NCBI RefSeq assembly: GCF_003025555.1
Contig: NZ_PYMH01000004.1
Location: 62,001 to 126,000, forward strand
Length of the DNA stretch: 64,000 bases
Direction of reading: 5' to 3'
Source of the DNA: Photobacterium lutimaris
GTDB lineage: Bacteria; Pseudomonadota; Gammaproteobacteria; Enterobacterales; Vibrionaceae
Below the pieces are notes generated by a model. That model searched no databases. It was given only the letters and a program-made list of their open reading frames with translations, and was not told where the DNA came from. Made by a program: the position numbers and the translations under genes. Positions within the stretch are counted from its first letter, which is position 1, and each line of letters begins with the position of its first letter. Positions 1 through 8,870 of the stretch are shown here, piece by piece.

Positions 1-369
1 AAGGAAGTTGTGCTGTTTGAAAAACTCACACCACTCGTCATCAATAAGCAAGCCGTTGGTTTGGAAGGCATTGGTAATGCGGTGGTTTTTCTTGTGTTTG
101 TGCTGTAGTTCGACAGCTTTACGAAAAAAATCTAGCCCCATCATGGTTGGCTCGCCACCTTGCCATGAAAATTCAATGCTTTCGCTACCACTGTTTGCAT
201 CGATATATTGCTTCACGTAGGCCTCGAGCGTTTCATCCGACATTTGCCAGCGGGCTTTGCGCTCAGGGTAAAGGTTCTCTTTTTCCAGGTAAAAACAGTA
301 AGTGCAGTCAAGGTTGCATACTGAACTGCTTGGTTTCGCCATCACATGACATTGTTTAAACGTAGACAT
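1..369 (-). CDS. Anaerobic sulfatase-maturating enzyme, 5' part (radical SAM); gene runs off the window
   Basis: Reading the minus strand from ATG at 369 gives 123 codons without a stop up to the window edge. The start has a TAAGG ribosome site just upstream. Residues 18-25 are CNLDCTYC, the CxxxCxxC cluster motif of radical SAM proteins, followed by EFSWQGGEPTMMG, which is typical of anSME enzymes that turn the active-site Cys of sulfatases into formylglycine. Five sulfatases with a Cys-type CxPSR site follow in this window, so it is their likely activator. Only the N-terminal third is present. An operator-like palindrome lies about 140 bp upstream of the start. The family is clear; exact substrate preference cannot be read. 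Confidence 0.93.
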   Translation of the reverse strand, partial: MSTFKQCHVMAKPSSSVCNLDCTYCFYLEKENLYPERKARWQMSDETLEAYVKQYIDANSGSESIEFSWQGGEPTMMGLDFFRKAVELQHKHKKNHRITNAFQTNGLLIDDEWCEFFKQHNFL

Positions 370-504
370 TGCTTACCTTATAACGTTATGACCATAGGTT
401 ATTGGGCTAGCTCCGAGACTTGTCGAAGCATCCTTGACAGTGGTTGCGAGTGAAGCATCAACCTATGATTGACTATCAGTTAAGAGCGTTTATGTGTTAA
501 TTTG

Positions 505-517
505 TATAAACGTTTCG
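505..517. promoter_or_regulatory. Candidate LacI-type operator upstream of the maturase gene
   Basis: Contains AAACGTTTCG; on the minus strand it reads CGAAACGTTTATA, the same extended sequence found before several sulfatase-locus genes (3946-3960, 14216-14230, 15862-15876). The surrounding 370-663 stretch holds no gene. Confidence 0.6.
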
Positions 518-626
518 AGTTGGTTTGAGGTTACCGTAAAGCCCTTTAAGCCACAATTTTTGCGTGGTTTGCATGTCTGGGAATGTGAGCTGAATCGGGT
601 ATGTAGTCGAAATGATAAAATCGGGT

Positions 627-653
627 AAAAAAAGACAGCGCCGAGGCGCTGTC
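627..653 (-). terminator. Rho-independent terminator of the first sulfatase gene
   Basis: Stem GACAGCGC / GCGCTGTC (634-641 / 646-653), followed on the minus strand by seven T. It sits 10 bp beyond the stop of the sulfatase at 664. Confidence 0.9.
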
Positions 654-663
654 TAGTCGGTCA

Positions 664-2094
664 TTAGAGGCTGTTTAGGTTTCGCCAATTAGTTTCAACA
701 GGGAACATATTTCGGTTCCAGCCCCACATGGCAGCTTCGTTTTCAGCGTCCCAGGCATTCCATGCTTCCTGTAGGCGTTTCACTTGTTCTGGGTGCTCTT
801 TGGCCAAGTCTTTGGACTCAGAGATATCATTACTGATATTGAATAGCTGTACACGAGGACGCTGATTACGAATGTTTGGCATCACGAGTTTCCAGTCATG
901 ATCGCGAATTGCGCCTGCCATGCTGGTGTTCCAGTATAGGAATCGGTTTTCTAAAGACTTATCCTCACCGGTAAGCAACGGTAATAAGTTAACACCATCT
1001 AGATTCCAATCAGCTTGGACATCGACGTTGGCGGCGGCTGCCATTGTCGGTAGGATATCCAGCGAAATGATTGGTTCATCAATAGTTTGTCCTGCAGGGA
1101 TTGTTCCCGGCCATGACACAGCGAATGGTATGCGGATCCCGCCATCCCAAAGCGTACCCTTTTGCGCGCGTAGTGGAAGGTTGTAAGACGCGTTCCCTTT
1201 TGGCTTACCGCCGTTGTCTGACAAGAAGAAGACAATGGTGTTTTCAGTTAACTCGTTCTCTTCTAGAGTATCGAGAATGCGGCCTATGTTTCGGTCGACG
1301 TTATAGTTCATTGCCAGTAGCTTACGGCGCTTTTTATCTTCGATGTGCGCGTATCGTTCTAGGTCTTCTTCTGTTGCCTGAAGAGGGCCGTGTACACCAT
1401 TGAAGGGAACGTAAAGGAAGAACGGTGAGTCTTTGTGGCGTTCGATGAAACTGATGGCTTCCGAGCCGAAACGGTCGGTCAGGTATTCATCAAAGTTGTC
1501 GTCGACTTTGTCATTGCGGTACATGACAGAGAATGGCTTACTTGATGCTGTTTCTTGGTTCTGCGGGCCAACAAAGTAGTTAGCCGCCCCATTGTTAAAA
1601 CCGTAGAACTCATCAAAACCACGGTGGTGGGGCCAAAACTTGCGCTGTTTGCCATCATGGTGTTTACCCACCATGCCTGTGACATAACCCGCCTGCTGGA
1701 AGTAGTAACCAAAGTTGTTGTTCAGCATCCCATCTGGTGTGCCCTGAACGATACCTTCTTCGCGGACGAACGGGCCGGTATTGTTATGGAAGCCAAAGCG
1801 CTGCTGGTAACGGCCAGATGTTAATCCTGCACGAGACGGTCCACATACCGGGGCAGTTACATAGCCAGCAGTCAGTGCGGCGCCACTGGCTGCAAGGCGG
1901 TCCATGTTTGGGGTTTCGACATCTTTGCTAGAGTTGTGATAACCCACATCGGCATAGCCTAAGTCATCAGCGAACAGAATAACCACGTTGGGTTGTGTTT
2001 GCGACTGCTCGATGGATTGGGCGAAGGCAGCTCCGCTCCCCAGGGCTGCCAATACCGTCATGCTCACGGCTGTTTTCTTAAAAACATTTTTCAT
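664..2094 (-). CDS. Secreted type I sulfatase (formylglycine-dependent)
   Basis: A 476-residue exported sulfatase. The N-terminal signal peptide ends near AFA-QS (about residue 26). The catalytic signature CGPSR starts at Cys84, the residue converted to formylglycine, followed by AGLTSGRYQQRFG. Metal ligands are visible as D43-D44 and D293-N294 (LSDNGG), with GKHHDG near 143-148 and VHGP near 235. It hydrolyses sulfate esters, presumably on a sulfated glycan in the periplasm. It is about as long as, and clearly similar to, the sulfatases at 2351 and 10459, so the three form one subfamily. The start is supported by GAGGAAA eight bases upstream. Substrate position (which carbon, which sugar) cannot be read from the sequence. 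Confidence 0.95.
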   Translation of the reverse strand: MKNVFKKTAVSMTVLAALGSGAAFAQSIEQSQTQPNVVILFADDLGYADVGYHNSSKDVETPNMDRLAASGAALTAGYVTAPVCGPSRAGLTSGRYQQRFGFHNNTGPFVREEGIVQGTPDGMLNNNFGYYFQQAGYVTGMVGKHHDGKQRKFWPHHRGFDEFYGFNNGAANYFVGPQNQETASSKPFSVMYRNDKVDDNFDEYLTDRFGSEAISFIERHKDSPFFLYVPFNGVHGPLQATEEDLERYAHIEDKKRRKLLAMNYNVDRNIGRILDTLEENELTENTIVFFLSDNGGKPKGNASYNLPLRAQKGTLWDGGIRIPFAVSWPGTIPAGQTIDEPIISLDILPTMAAAANVDVQADWNLDGVNLLPLLTGEDKSLENRFLYWNTSMAGAIRDHDWKLVMPNIRNQRPRVQLFNISNDISESKDLAKEHPEQVKRLQEAWNAWDAENEAAMWGWNRNMFPVETNWRNLNSL

Positions 2095-2266
2095 TATTGT
2101 TTTCCTCGTCGGTCAGAGGTTTAATGCGCAGACAGTTCGGCTTGCCTTTGCCAATACGTGAGGCGGATAGAGCGATGAGATGGTTTTTCTTTGAGTGACA
2201 AACCTCTTTGTGATTACTGGCATTTAGTGCTATTGGATTAGTAACGGTTAATCATTCGTAAAAGCT

Positions 2267-2306
2267 AATAATGAGGCTGCCAAGCGTTAGCTTGCGCCTC
2301 ATTATT
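2267..2306 (-). terminator. Long hairpin terminator after the second sulfatase gene
   Basis: A perfect 11-bp outer stem (AATAATGAGGC at 2267-2277 with its complement at 2296-2306) encloses an inner CAAGC-GCTTG stem. On the minus strand TTTT follows shortly. The rest of 2095-2350 shows no gene and no clear operator. Confidence 0.75.
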
Positions 2307-2350
2307 GTGTAGCTTGTTAAGCCAACTGCTAAATACAGGCCTTTAAGCTT

Positions 2351-3781
2351 TTACCATTTACCACGCCAGCCTTCGCCGTATGGGAATCGATCACGGTTCC
2401 ACCCCCAACGAGCTGACACTTCATTTTTAGCATCCCATGCTTCAAATGCAGCCATTAAGCGATCGACTTGCTCTGGATATTTATCTGCAACATTGTTCTT
2501 TTCACCGATGTCTTCACTGATTTTATAAAGTTCAACACGAGGGCGTTTCACCATGTGGTTTGGAATGACAATTTTCCAGTTTTCATCACGGATAGCTGCA
2601 CGCATTGGCGTTTTCCAGTATAGGAAACGTGAATCTAGCTTCTCTTGTTGACCCGTAAGACGTGGCATTAGGTTAACGCCTTCCAACTCCCACTCAGCTT
2701 TTGGTTCTACACCGGCAATAGCAAGAGTGGTTGGGAGGATATCAAGAGACACGGCGGGATCATCGATTACTTGACCGGCGGGGATATTCCCACGGTAAGT
2801 GATAGAGAACGGAATGCGGATACCACCGTCATAAGTAGTACCTTTTGTGTCTCTTAGTGGGTGGTTAATGGAGCCATTGTTCGATGGCTTTCCACCGTTA
2901 TCGGATAGGAAAATGATCATTGTATTATCCATAAGCTCGTGCTCTTCAAGCTTGTTGATAATTTTCCCTACGTTCAAGTCCATATTGTAAGTCATAGCCA
3001 CTGACTTACGGCGTAGCTGATCTTTAATGTGCGAAAACTTTTCCAGGTCTTCTGCTTTTGCATGCATTGGACCGTGTGAGGCATTGAAAGGGACATAAAG
3101 GAAGAATGGACTATCTTTATGGCGCTCAATGAAGTCAACGGATTCATCACCGAAAATGTCTGTTAGGTAACCATCAAAGTTTTCAACGAGCTTACCGTTT
3201 CTGTGTAGAGAAGAATATGCTTTCTCTTCAGCGTTTTCGACATTCTTGCCACTTACAAAATAATCAGCCGCTCCATTGTTGAAACCGTAAAATTCGTCAA
3301 AGCCACGATTGTGTGGCCAGAATTTCATTTCGTCACCATCGTGAGATTTACCGATATAGCCTGTAGTATAGCCAGCGTCTTGGAAGTAATTACCGAATGT
3401 CTTAAGAGAAAGGTCTAATCCTCGTTCGAGACCTTCTTCACGAAGATATGGTCCGATGTTATCGTGATAACCGAAACGTTGTTGGTAACGACCGGTTAGA
3501 AGGCCTGCACGTGAGGGGCCACATACCGAACCCGTTACGTATCCTGCCGTAAAAATGGCCCCTTCATTCGCTACTTTATCCATATTTGGCGTGACGATGT
3601 CATCGCGGAGGTTTTGAAAACCCATGTCGGCGTAGCCAATATCATCCACGAAAATTAAGACTACGTTTGGCTGTTGTTGGGGAGCTTCCGTGTCTGTATT
3701 AGTTGCAGAAGCGTTAGCCCCTAAAGAGAATGCAGAGGCAACTGCAAGCCCAAGACACTTCTTGGCAAAATTTGCTTTCAT
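2351..3781 (-). CDS. Secreted type I sulfatase
   Basis: A 476-residue protein with a Sec signal peptide ending around residue 26 (ANASA). The formylglycine motif CGPSR begins at Cys87 and runs into AGLLTGRYQQRFGYHDN. D46-D47 and a LSDNGGKP segment supply metal ligands. It is most similar to the lipoprotein sulfatase at 10459 (shared GYVTGSVCGPSRAGL and HGPM segments) and slightly less to that at 664. It is probably transcribed alone: a terminator lies beyond its stop and an operator-like site about 170 bp before its start. The exact sulfate ester is unknown. Confidence 0.95.
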   Translation of the reverse strand: MKANFAKKCLGLAVASAFSLGANASATNTDTEAPQQQPNVVLIFVDDIGYADMGFQNLRDDIVTPNMDKVANEGAIFTAGYVTGSVCGPSRAGLLTGRYQQRFGYHDNIGPYLREEGLERGLDLSLKTFGNYFQDAGYTTGYIGKSHDGDEMKFWPHNRGFDEFYGFNNGAADYFVSGKNVENAEEKAYSSLHRNGKLVENFDGYLTDIFGDESVDFIERHKDSPFFLYVPFNASHGPMHAKAEDLEKFSHIKDQLRRKSVAMTYNMDLNVGKIINKLEEHELMDNTMIIFLSDNGGKPSNNGSINHPLRDTKGTTYDGGIRIPFSITYRGNIPAGQVIDDPAVSLDILPTTLAIAGVEPKAEWELEGVNLMPRLTGQQEKLDSRFLYWKTPMRAAIRDENWKIVIPNHMVKRPRVELYKISEDIGEKNNVADKYPEQVDRLMAAFEAWDAKNEVSARWGWNRDRFPYGEGWRGKW

Positions 3782-3945
3782 GTTATAAGTCCAGTCTTTT
3801 GATAAATAAGTGTTTTTATCAACCTGTTATGACAATATTTAACGTGAATAAAATGAGATAACAGGAAAAAAACGTTGCTATTGACAGTGTATTACGAGTT
3901 GTTGGAATTCAATTGAGACACCTTGTATATGTGTATGAAAACCTC

Positions 3946-3960
3946 AATATAAACGTTTCG
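3946..3960. promoter_or_regulatory. Candidate LacI-type operator between divergent sulfatase and glycoamylase-like genes
   Basis: AATATAAACGTTTCG; read on the minus strand it is CGAAACGTTTATATT, identical to the sites before 14332 and 16053. It lies in a 633-bp divergent region (3782-4414) in which I see no gene. A weaker AAAACGTTAATC lies at about 4383, near the start at 4415. Confidence 0.65.
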
Positions 3961-4414
3961 CTCGAATTGCATTAAATCTACCTTAGCTATTAAAAACAGC
4001 AAACATTGGTTGTTGACAATGTGACGTCACGCAACCATTAAGTCCAAAATTATTAACGGTGATAAGGCACGGTATATTGTGCGTGCTGTTTATTCTCCTC
4101 CGTGGTGAATGCTTGATATTGCTTTTAGGTGTAATTCCTCTCCAGACCCGGTAAGTTCTGGGACGATACGCGAAGAGCTGCTTATAAAAGCAACATTTTG
4201 GGCTCTCAACCTTGAGTCAGGCGGATCAATATTAATAGCGAATAATTATCTATTCTCTAACTGTCCTCGTTCATCATTTCGGTTAGACAACATAAAAATG
4301 TTGCCCAGATCAATCGGCTGAATCGTTTCTGTTGAGTGTTCTGATATCAGCCTATATATTCACGCTAGTAACGCTTTACTGGAAAACGTTAATCAACGCA
4401 CTGTCAGGTTTTTT

Positions 4415-5857
4415 ATGAGCATTCAATATAGAGCTTTAAGTCTAGCCATCATGACTATCACTCTTGCCGCATGTAATAGCGGTTCAGATGACTCACAGTC
4501 ATCATCCACACCACCCATATCAGAGCCTATAAACATTGTTTACGTTGCTGAAGAGCTATATCCAAACAACTTTAGGCAACACTTAGACAGTAATATGCAA
4601 TTTTTTCAAGATGGTGTAGGTGTAAGTGCAACAGCGAAAGTTCCTTTTGATAATGTAAACTTCGATGAGCATGGAGGTTTAATAGAAAAAAATACCGGAC
4701 GATTGAATGTTACTGCACTAGGTTTATACCTTAATGTTCTTACTGAGATGGAAAAGGCTGGATCACGTGAAGCGAAGCAGCGTCTTTTCTACCTAATTCA
4801 TACAATGGAAAAAATGCCCAAGTGGAAAGGTAATTTTTACTGGATGTATAGAATTGAAGCGGATGGAAGAATAGAGAAACTTCCGAAAGCCGTTTCTTCT
4901 GCCGTAGATGCTGCCAACCTTATTACATCAATGGCTGCTGTCGCGGGCGCATACTGGGAGCATTCTGAACCTGACTTAAGAAGCCTCGCTCGCCGATTTG
5001 ATACGCTTATTAAAGATTCAGCTGCTGCATGGTCCTTTCTCTATGATAACCAAGAGGGTCTATTACGAGGAGGATATAGAGATGAGCTACCCGATGGGAG
5101 TGGCTCTGGTGTCACCAGTTATTTTATAGATAGAAAAACTAACGAAAGTCGGCTAGCGCCAATTTGGGCACACTTGCTGACTCAACAGATGGAAAAACCA
5201 ATCCCGGAAACTGTGTTTAATAATATGCGTTTATATTACGCTGACTATAAAGCAAGTAATGGAAGTGTATTACAGCCAATGCTGACATGGAAAGGTGCTT
5301 ACTTTCAAGCAATGTTACCCTCAATTTGGTTTGATGAACCCGTTCTATCTGGAAACTCTCAATTGTTTGAGCATGCGACGCAAACACAAATTGATTATAC
5401 TCGTCAGTATAAAATCCCATTCCTGTCTTCATCAGCCACTATTTCTGGAGGTTATTCTGAATATGGCATAGATGCGATGAGTGAACATTTCCACAGGAAT
5501 GAAATTCACTCATCTCAAGAAGGTGTTGGGACTCCTCATGCTAGTGCTCTATATGCTCTGTTGGATAAGCAACATGCGATTGAATTGATGCTTGAAATTG
5601 AAGATAGCCATCCTCAAGTAGTCAGCGATTATGGTTGGTATGATGCACTGAATATTGAGGGCAAAGTACAACGTCGTCTTATTAGCTTAGACCAGGGCAT
5701 GTTTGTAGGCTCTTTCCTTGCAGAAAAACTTAGAGAAGACGTTAAAAACTATGTGGAGAAGTCATTAGGTATCGATGCCTGGCTTGCTATAGAGTCTATG
5801 TATGGTGACTTTAAGGCTGATGGTATCTGCGATGAAAGCGGCTGTCGCGATTTATAA
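4415..5857 (+). CDS. Lipoprotein with glycoamylase-like (alpha/alpha)6 fold, putative glycan hydrolase
   Basis: A 480-residue lipoprotein (lipobox LAAC, Cys20, then a Ser-rich linker). Residues about 45-190 resemble the DUF3131-type half (TALGLYLNVL, SSAVDAANLITSMAAVAGAY). The second half resembles the glycoamylase family PF10091 known from cyclic beta-glucan synthases and GH144: TWKGAYFQAMLPSIW, GTPHASALYALL and SLDQGMFVGSF. Conserved acidic and polar segments shared with the paralogue at 17985 are DRKTNESRLAPIWAHL and GVGVSATAKVPFD. Members of these families act on beta-glucans, but the partners here are sulfatases, so the substrate may be different. It is probably anchored facing the periplasm or cell surface. 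Family placement is by eye. Confidence 0.7.
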   Translation: MSIQYRALSLAIMTITLAACNSGSDDSQSSSTPPISEPINIVYVAEELYPNNFRQHLDSNMQFFQDGVGVSATAKVPFDNVNFDEHGGLIEKNTGRLNVTALGLYLNVLTEMEKAGSREAKQRLFYLIHTMEKMPKWKGNFYWMYRIEADGRIEKLPKAVSSAVDAANLITSMAAVAGAYWEHSEPDLRSLARRFDTLIKDSAAAWSFLYDNQEGLLRGGYRDELPDGSGSGVTSYFIDRKTNESRLAPIWAHLLTQQMEKPIPETVFNNMRLYYADYKASNGSVLQPMLTWKGAYFQAMLPSIWFDEPVLSGNSQLFEHATQTQIDYTRQYKIPFLSSSATISGGYSEYGIDAMSEHFHRNEIHSSQEGVGTPHASALYALLDKQHAIELMLEIEDSHPQVVSDYGWYDALNIEGKVQRRLISLDQGMFVGSFLAEKLREDVKNYVEKSLGIDAWLAIESMYGDFKADGICDESGCRDL

Positions 5858-5934
5858 CCGGCAAGTTTTTATCCTCTAAGTTAGGGGGGGGAGCCCCCGG
5901 CTTGACAGCCTTACCTTAGTTAGAAGACTAACTC

Positions 5935-6051
5935 GTGTCTACTGAGGCGGAGGCAATTGAACATATGTATTTAGATTTCTTCAGAAAACGCGGCATAGTC
6001 CGTCCAGTCACTCAGCCTGTCGATAATAACGTTTCGCAAATTATTCGTTGA
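5935..6051 (+). other. Possible degenerate coding fragment in the 5858-6307 gap
   Basis: Beginning at a GTG there are 38 codons reading protein-like text (EAIEHMYLDFFRKRG) before a stop. There is no clear ribosome site and no homologue that I recognise, so it may be the tail of a lost gene. The rest of the gap holds two operator-like sites and a G/C-rich hairpin near 5883. Confidence 0.2.
6026..6037. promoter_or_regulatory. Candidate operator upstream of the DUF2799-like lipoprotein
   Basis: ATAACGTTTCGC; read on the other strand GCGAAACGTTAT matches the locus consensus over its core. A second, one-mismatch copy (TATAAACATTTCTA) lies at about 6115-6128. Confidence 0.4.
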
Positions 6052-6307
6052 TACTAACTATTTACATAGTTTTACATATGAATGATTCACGTCAGCAGCC
6101 TTTATTTATCTATGTATAAACATTTCTATTTTTTTCGAAAGGAAGGAAGGGTTATATCAAAGCTGTTTCGACAGTGAGTATGCTGGAAATTTCATGCTAT
6201 AGTCTCAGTGTGGTTTATATCTTGTTATTACGTAAATTGTTGTTGAACATCACTATAGTAATGCTGAGCTGCATTATTAACGTAACGTTAATTTCTAGGA
6301 GAGGTAT

Positions 6308-6703
6308 ATGTTTAGAGTGAGTAACATAATTCTATTAACTGGGGTCTTTTTGCTATCGGCTTGTTCAACTGGACTCGAAACAGGTAACGATACGGCGTAT
6401 TTACAAGGGTATAACTTAGCCTTTGAAGGGCAGCATATGAAATTACCCGCCAATCTTTCAGATAGTCGTGTTCAAGAGTTCGAGCAGGGGTATAGTGATG
6501 GGTTAAATTTATTTTGTGTTAACGGGTATGATGCAGCATGGGCTGGGGCTGAGTTTACCAATGTTTGTGATAACCTAAACCCTTATTTTATTTCTCAATA
6601 TGAACAAGGCTTGCATGATTTACAATTGGAGGATTGGAATAATGGCTATTCTAATTTGCTTCATACAATGCATGGCTATGAGTATGATTATGCAATAGAG
6701 TGA
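6308..6703 (+). CDS. Small DUF2799-like lipoprotein
   Basis: A 131-residue lipoprotein with lipobox LSAC (Cys19) and a strong AGGAGAGG ribosome site. The mature part has the repetitive Gly/Tyr pattern of DUF2799 proteins (FEQGYSDGLNLFCVNGYDAAWAGAEFTNVC cut here as EQGYSDGLNLFC and GYDAAWAGAEF), with two conserved Cys probably forming a disulfide. DUF2799 proteins are outer-membrane lipoproteins of unknown role. It converges with the outer-membrane protein gene at 6862 and may belong to the same regulon because operator-like sites stand upstream. Confidence 0.75.
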   Translation: MFRVSNIILLTGVFLLSACSTGLETGNDTAYLQGYNLAFEGQHMKLPANLSDSRVQEFEQGYSDGLNLFCVNGYDAAWAGAEFTNVCDNLNPYFISQYEQGLHDLQLEDWNNGYSNLLHTMHGYEYDYAIE

Positions 6704-6796
6704 TTTTGATATATTTAATAACCATTACAAATGTTTGCTAACGACATGAAATCTATGTGTAGGATATTACTTATAGTATTTGAGTACAAAGAACTA

Positions 6797-6841
6797 AAGA
6801 TTAGCATCTCAACATTATCATTTAGTTGAGGTGCTAATCTT
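6797..6841. terminator. Bidirectional terminator between convergent genes
   Basis: A 17-bp stem (AAGATTAGCATCTCAAC at 6797-6813 with its near-complement at 6825-6841, one mismatch), with T/A tracts on both sides, between genes ending at 6703 and 6862. Confidence 0.8.
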
Positions 6842-6861
6842 TTGGGATATATTGTTAGTTT

Positions 6862-7878
6862 TTAGAAGGAGACGTTTAAACCGACTTTAACTTTATAACC
6901 CTCTTTTTCACCCCAACCGACACCTGAGTGAGGTTCGGCTGTAGTATAACCAAAGTTTGTAACTAAGCGAAGGTTACGATTCAGCTGCTTGTTGTTATTT
7001 AAATTAAAATCTAGGCTGTCAGAACCGTGCCAGTTTGGACCAGACTCCTGGCTTCCATATTTTATGTTGAATTCAGTAGTGATTCCGTACATGTGGCTTG
7101 CACGAATAAATGGACGAATATTCCAAGCACGACTTCGTGTATATTTGTGTTCCAAATGGTCGCTATCGTTATCTAAGGTTGTATTACCATTAATATTAAA
7201 ACCATAGTTTAATTTATTAGAATGGCGGTATGTGTAGTTGAATTCACCACTAACGATATTTTTATTTTGTTCACTGACAAGCTCAGGATTGAAACCGTTA
7301 TTATCACGACTATAGCGTTCCAATACTAGGTGTTTATAGCTTGGGCTAAAGAAAAAAGTATTAGCACCAAGTCTATACTGCATGCCCGTATTTAGACCAT
7401 ATTCAGTATTACCAGCACCGCTATTTGTTGATCGTCGAGCATACTGAGGTTCAATAAAATAGCTGAATCTTGGGTTAACCCAGTTTGAATAACGAGGCAT
7501 AATACGGAAGTTTGTGCTTGCTCCTAAATCACTCTTAGCCTCGCCAGGCCCTTTAGCTTTTTTGTCTTCATGCGATTGACTAAGAACATAGCGCATACGA
7601 AGGTTGTTGTTTATTCTCGTGCCACCATCAGCAATGACCCAGTTTAAGTTCGAACCTCTGGGGCTGAGCTCATAAACATTGTCGCTGTACTCAAAGCCTG
7701 TGAAGAAGTTTGTTCTCATCGGGCCTTTCGCTCTAGTTGAACGACTCTTCTGAATAGGGGCATCGATAACTGGATCGTTCGGATCCATAAGTATTAAACT
7801 GTTATCATTAGTTTCTGCCCACACTGTCGCAGATGCAATCAATGTAGTGATCACAAAAGCTATTGGTTTGATATTCAT
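6862..7878 (-). CDS. Outer-membrane beta-barrel protein, putative oligosaccharide porin
   Basis: 338 residues with a signal peptide (cleavage near VWA-ET). From about residue 55 the chain is an alternating pattern of amphipathic strands rich in aromatic and Asn residues (FTGFEYSDNVYEL, FSYFIEPQYARRS, LVTNFGYTTAEPH), ending in the C-terminal Phe typical of BAM-inserted barrels (VKVGLNVSF). Size and style resemble KdgM-type acidic-oligosaccharide porins, but I cannot prove that family. Given the neighbouring sulfatases and glycan hydrolases, it probably lets oligosaccharide fragments through the outer membrane. The start has AGGGACA upstream, and an operator-like site lies about 130 bp before it. 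Confidence 0.75.
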   Translation of the reverse strand: MNIKPIAFVITTLIASATVWAETNDNSLILMDPNDPVIDAPIQKSRSTRAKGPMRTNFFTGFEYSDNVYELSPRGSNLNWVIADGGTRINNNLRMRYVLSQSHEDKKAKGPGEAKSDLGASTNFRIMPRYSNWVNPRFSYFIEPQYARRSTNSGAGNTEYGLNTGMQYRLGANTFFFSPSYKHLVLERYSRDNNGFNPELVSEQNKNIVSGEFNYTYRHSNKLNYGFNINGNTTLDNDSDHLEHKYTRSRAWNIRPFIRASHMYGITTEFNIKYGSQESGPNWHGSDSLDFNLNNNKQLNRNLRLVTNFGYTTAEPHSGVGWGEKEGYKVKVGLNVSF

Positions 7879-8008
7879 TAAAATGTCCCTAAGTAATCAA
7901 TATATTTTTTGGTTAGTTATGGATTATTCGATTATCCAAAGTCTTTAATATTCTGTTCTACTGCCTATGAGCTGCGTTGTAGAGTTCGTGTTGTGCTTAA
8001 TTATGGCT

Positions 8009-8024
8009 CAATATAATCGTTTCT
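8009..8024. promoter_or_regulatory. Candidate operator upstream of the outer-membrane barrel gene
   Basis: On the minus strand it reads AGAAACGATTATATTG, one base away from GAAACGTTTATATT found before the sulfatase at 12344. Confidence 0.45.
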
Positions 8025-8211
8025 ATAGCTATGTCAAATTACATCCGACATGGACTTTTGCTTGTATCTTTATGTTTATTAAGTGTTATTTGTATCTTAT
8101 GTGACGTGGCTCAAATAATTTGCATTTGTCTAATGTGAACTGAATCTCGGTTTTGTCATGTGATATTTCGATTGCTTTCCTGGTATAAGCACAAAATTAA
8201 AACCATAATTC

Positions 8212-8428
8212 GCGCGCAAGTAGCCCCCTAAGGGAAGTCTAATTAAGGGAGCTGAGAGAGTGAAATGTGACAGGCTTCACTTAAACGCCCTGTTTTGTGG
8301 GTTTTTTGCACTAAATAGTTCGACTTAGGCTCAAAAGTGCTCGCTGCGGAGTGGTGTCTCAAGGCTCAAGAGCCCAGTGAAATAATTCTGATAAGTGAGT
8401 CACACTCTCGTAATGGCGACTTGCGCGC
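8212..8428. repeat. Inverted-repeat-bounded element, about 217 bp, MITE-like or structured RNA
   Basis: Perfect 10-bp terminal inverted repeats GCGCGCAAGT (8212-8221) and ACTTGCGCGC (8419-8428). Inside, GAGAGTG...TGTGAC (8256-8271) mirrors GTCACACTCTC (8399-8409), so the whole could fold into a long imperfect hairpin. No ORF and no obvious target-site duplication. It fills much of the 7879-8511 gap. Confidence 0.5.
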
Positions 8429-8462
8429 AGTTAAAATAATCAGTTTAATGACTACATCTTAG

Positions 8463-8474
8463 CGAAACGTTTAA
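8463..8474. promoter_or_regulatory. Candidate LacI-type operator before the 8512-10367 genes
   Basis: CGAAACGTTTAA, 40 bp upstream of the start at 8512; matches the locus consensus in its first ten bases. Confidence 0.55.
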
Positions 8475-8511
8475 ACACATCCTGCGCTGTTCAATAATAT
8501 AGGACAAGATT

Positions 8512-8856
8512 ATGAATAAAACTATTATCACTTCAGCTTTAGCATTAATGCTTTCATTCTCTACATTTGCATCAGATTTTCGACTACCAGCACGGGATGT
8601 TGAGCGTATTAATACAGAAGTACAGCAAATGACGAAAGTACTTAACTTAAGTAACTCAGATGCTCAAAAAATTAAAAATTTAAAGATGGAACTAACAAGC
8701 GGTTCTAAAGAAGCAGCAAAAAAATACGGGCGTAATACACCAGAATTCAAAGCTGCACGTGAACCACTATGGACAAAATACCGTGAAAGTCTTCTATCTA
8801 CAATCACTGAAAAAGAGCTTAAGCAATATAACGCTTGGGCTAAGAATAATAAATAA
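8512..8856 (+). CDS. Small secreted helical protein of unknown function
   Basis: 114 residues: a signal peptide (cleavage near TFA-SD) then about 93 residues that look almost wholly alpha-helical and charged (VERINTEVQQMTKVLNLS, ITEKELKQYNAWAKNNK). The layout, an LxLSxxDAQKIKxL segment and a second amphipathic helix, recalls Spy/CpxP-like periplasmic chaperones, but the LTxxQ motif is not present, so I do not assign it. It has a good AGGACAA ribosome site and lies 14 bp ahead of the ExoP-type lipoprotein gene, very probably in one transcript under the operator at 8463. Confidence 0.75.
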   Translation: MNKTIITSALALMLSFSTFASDFRLPARDVERINTEVQQMTKVLNLSNSDAQKIKNLKMELTSGSKEAAKKYGRNTPEFKAAREPLWTKYRESLLSTITEKELKQYNAWAKNNK

Positions 8857-8870
8857 AAGAGCTACTAACT

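Noticed and set aside
4109..4321. 70-aa ORF in the divergent gap before 4415
   Set aside because: No ribosome site, no recognisable motif, composition like intergenic DNA.
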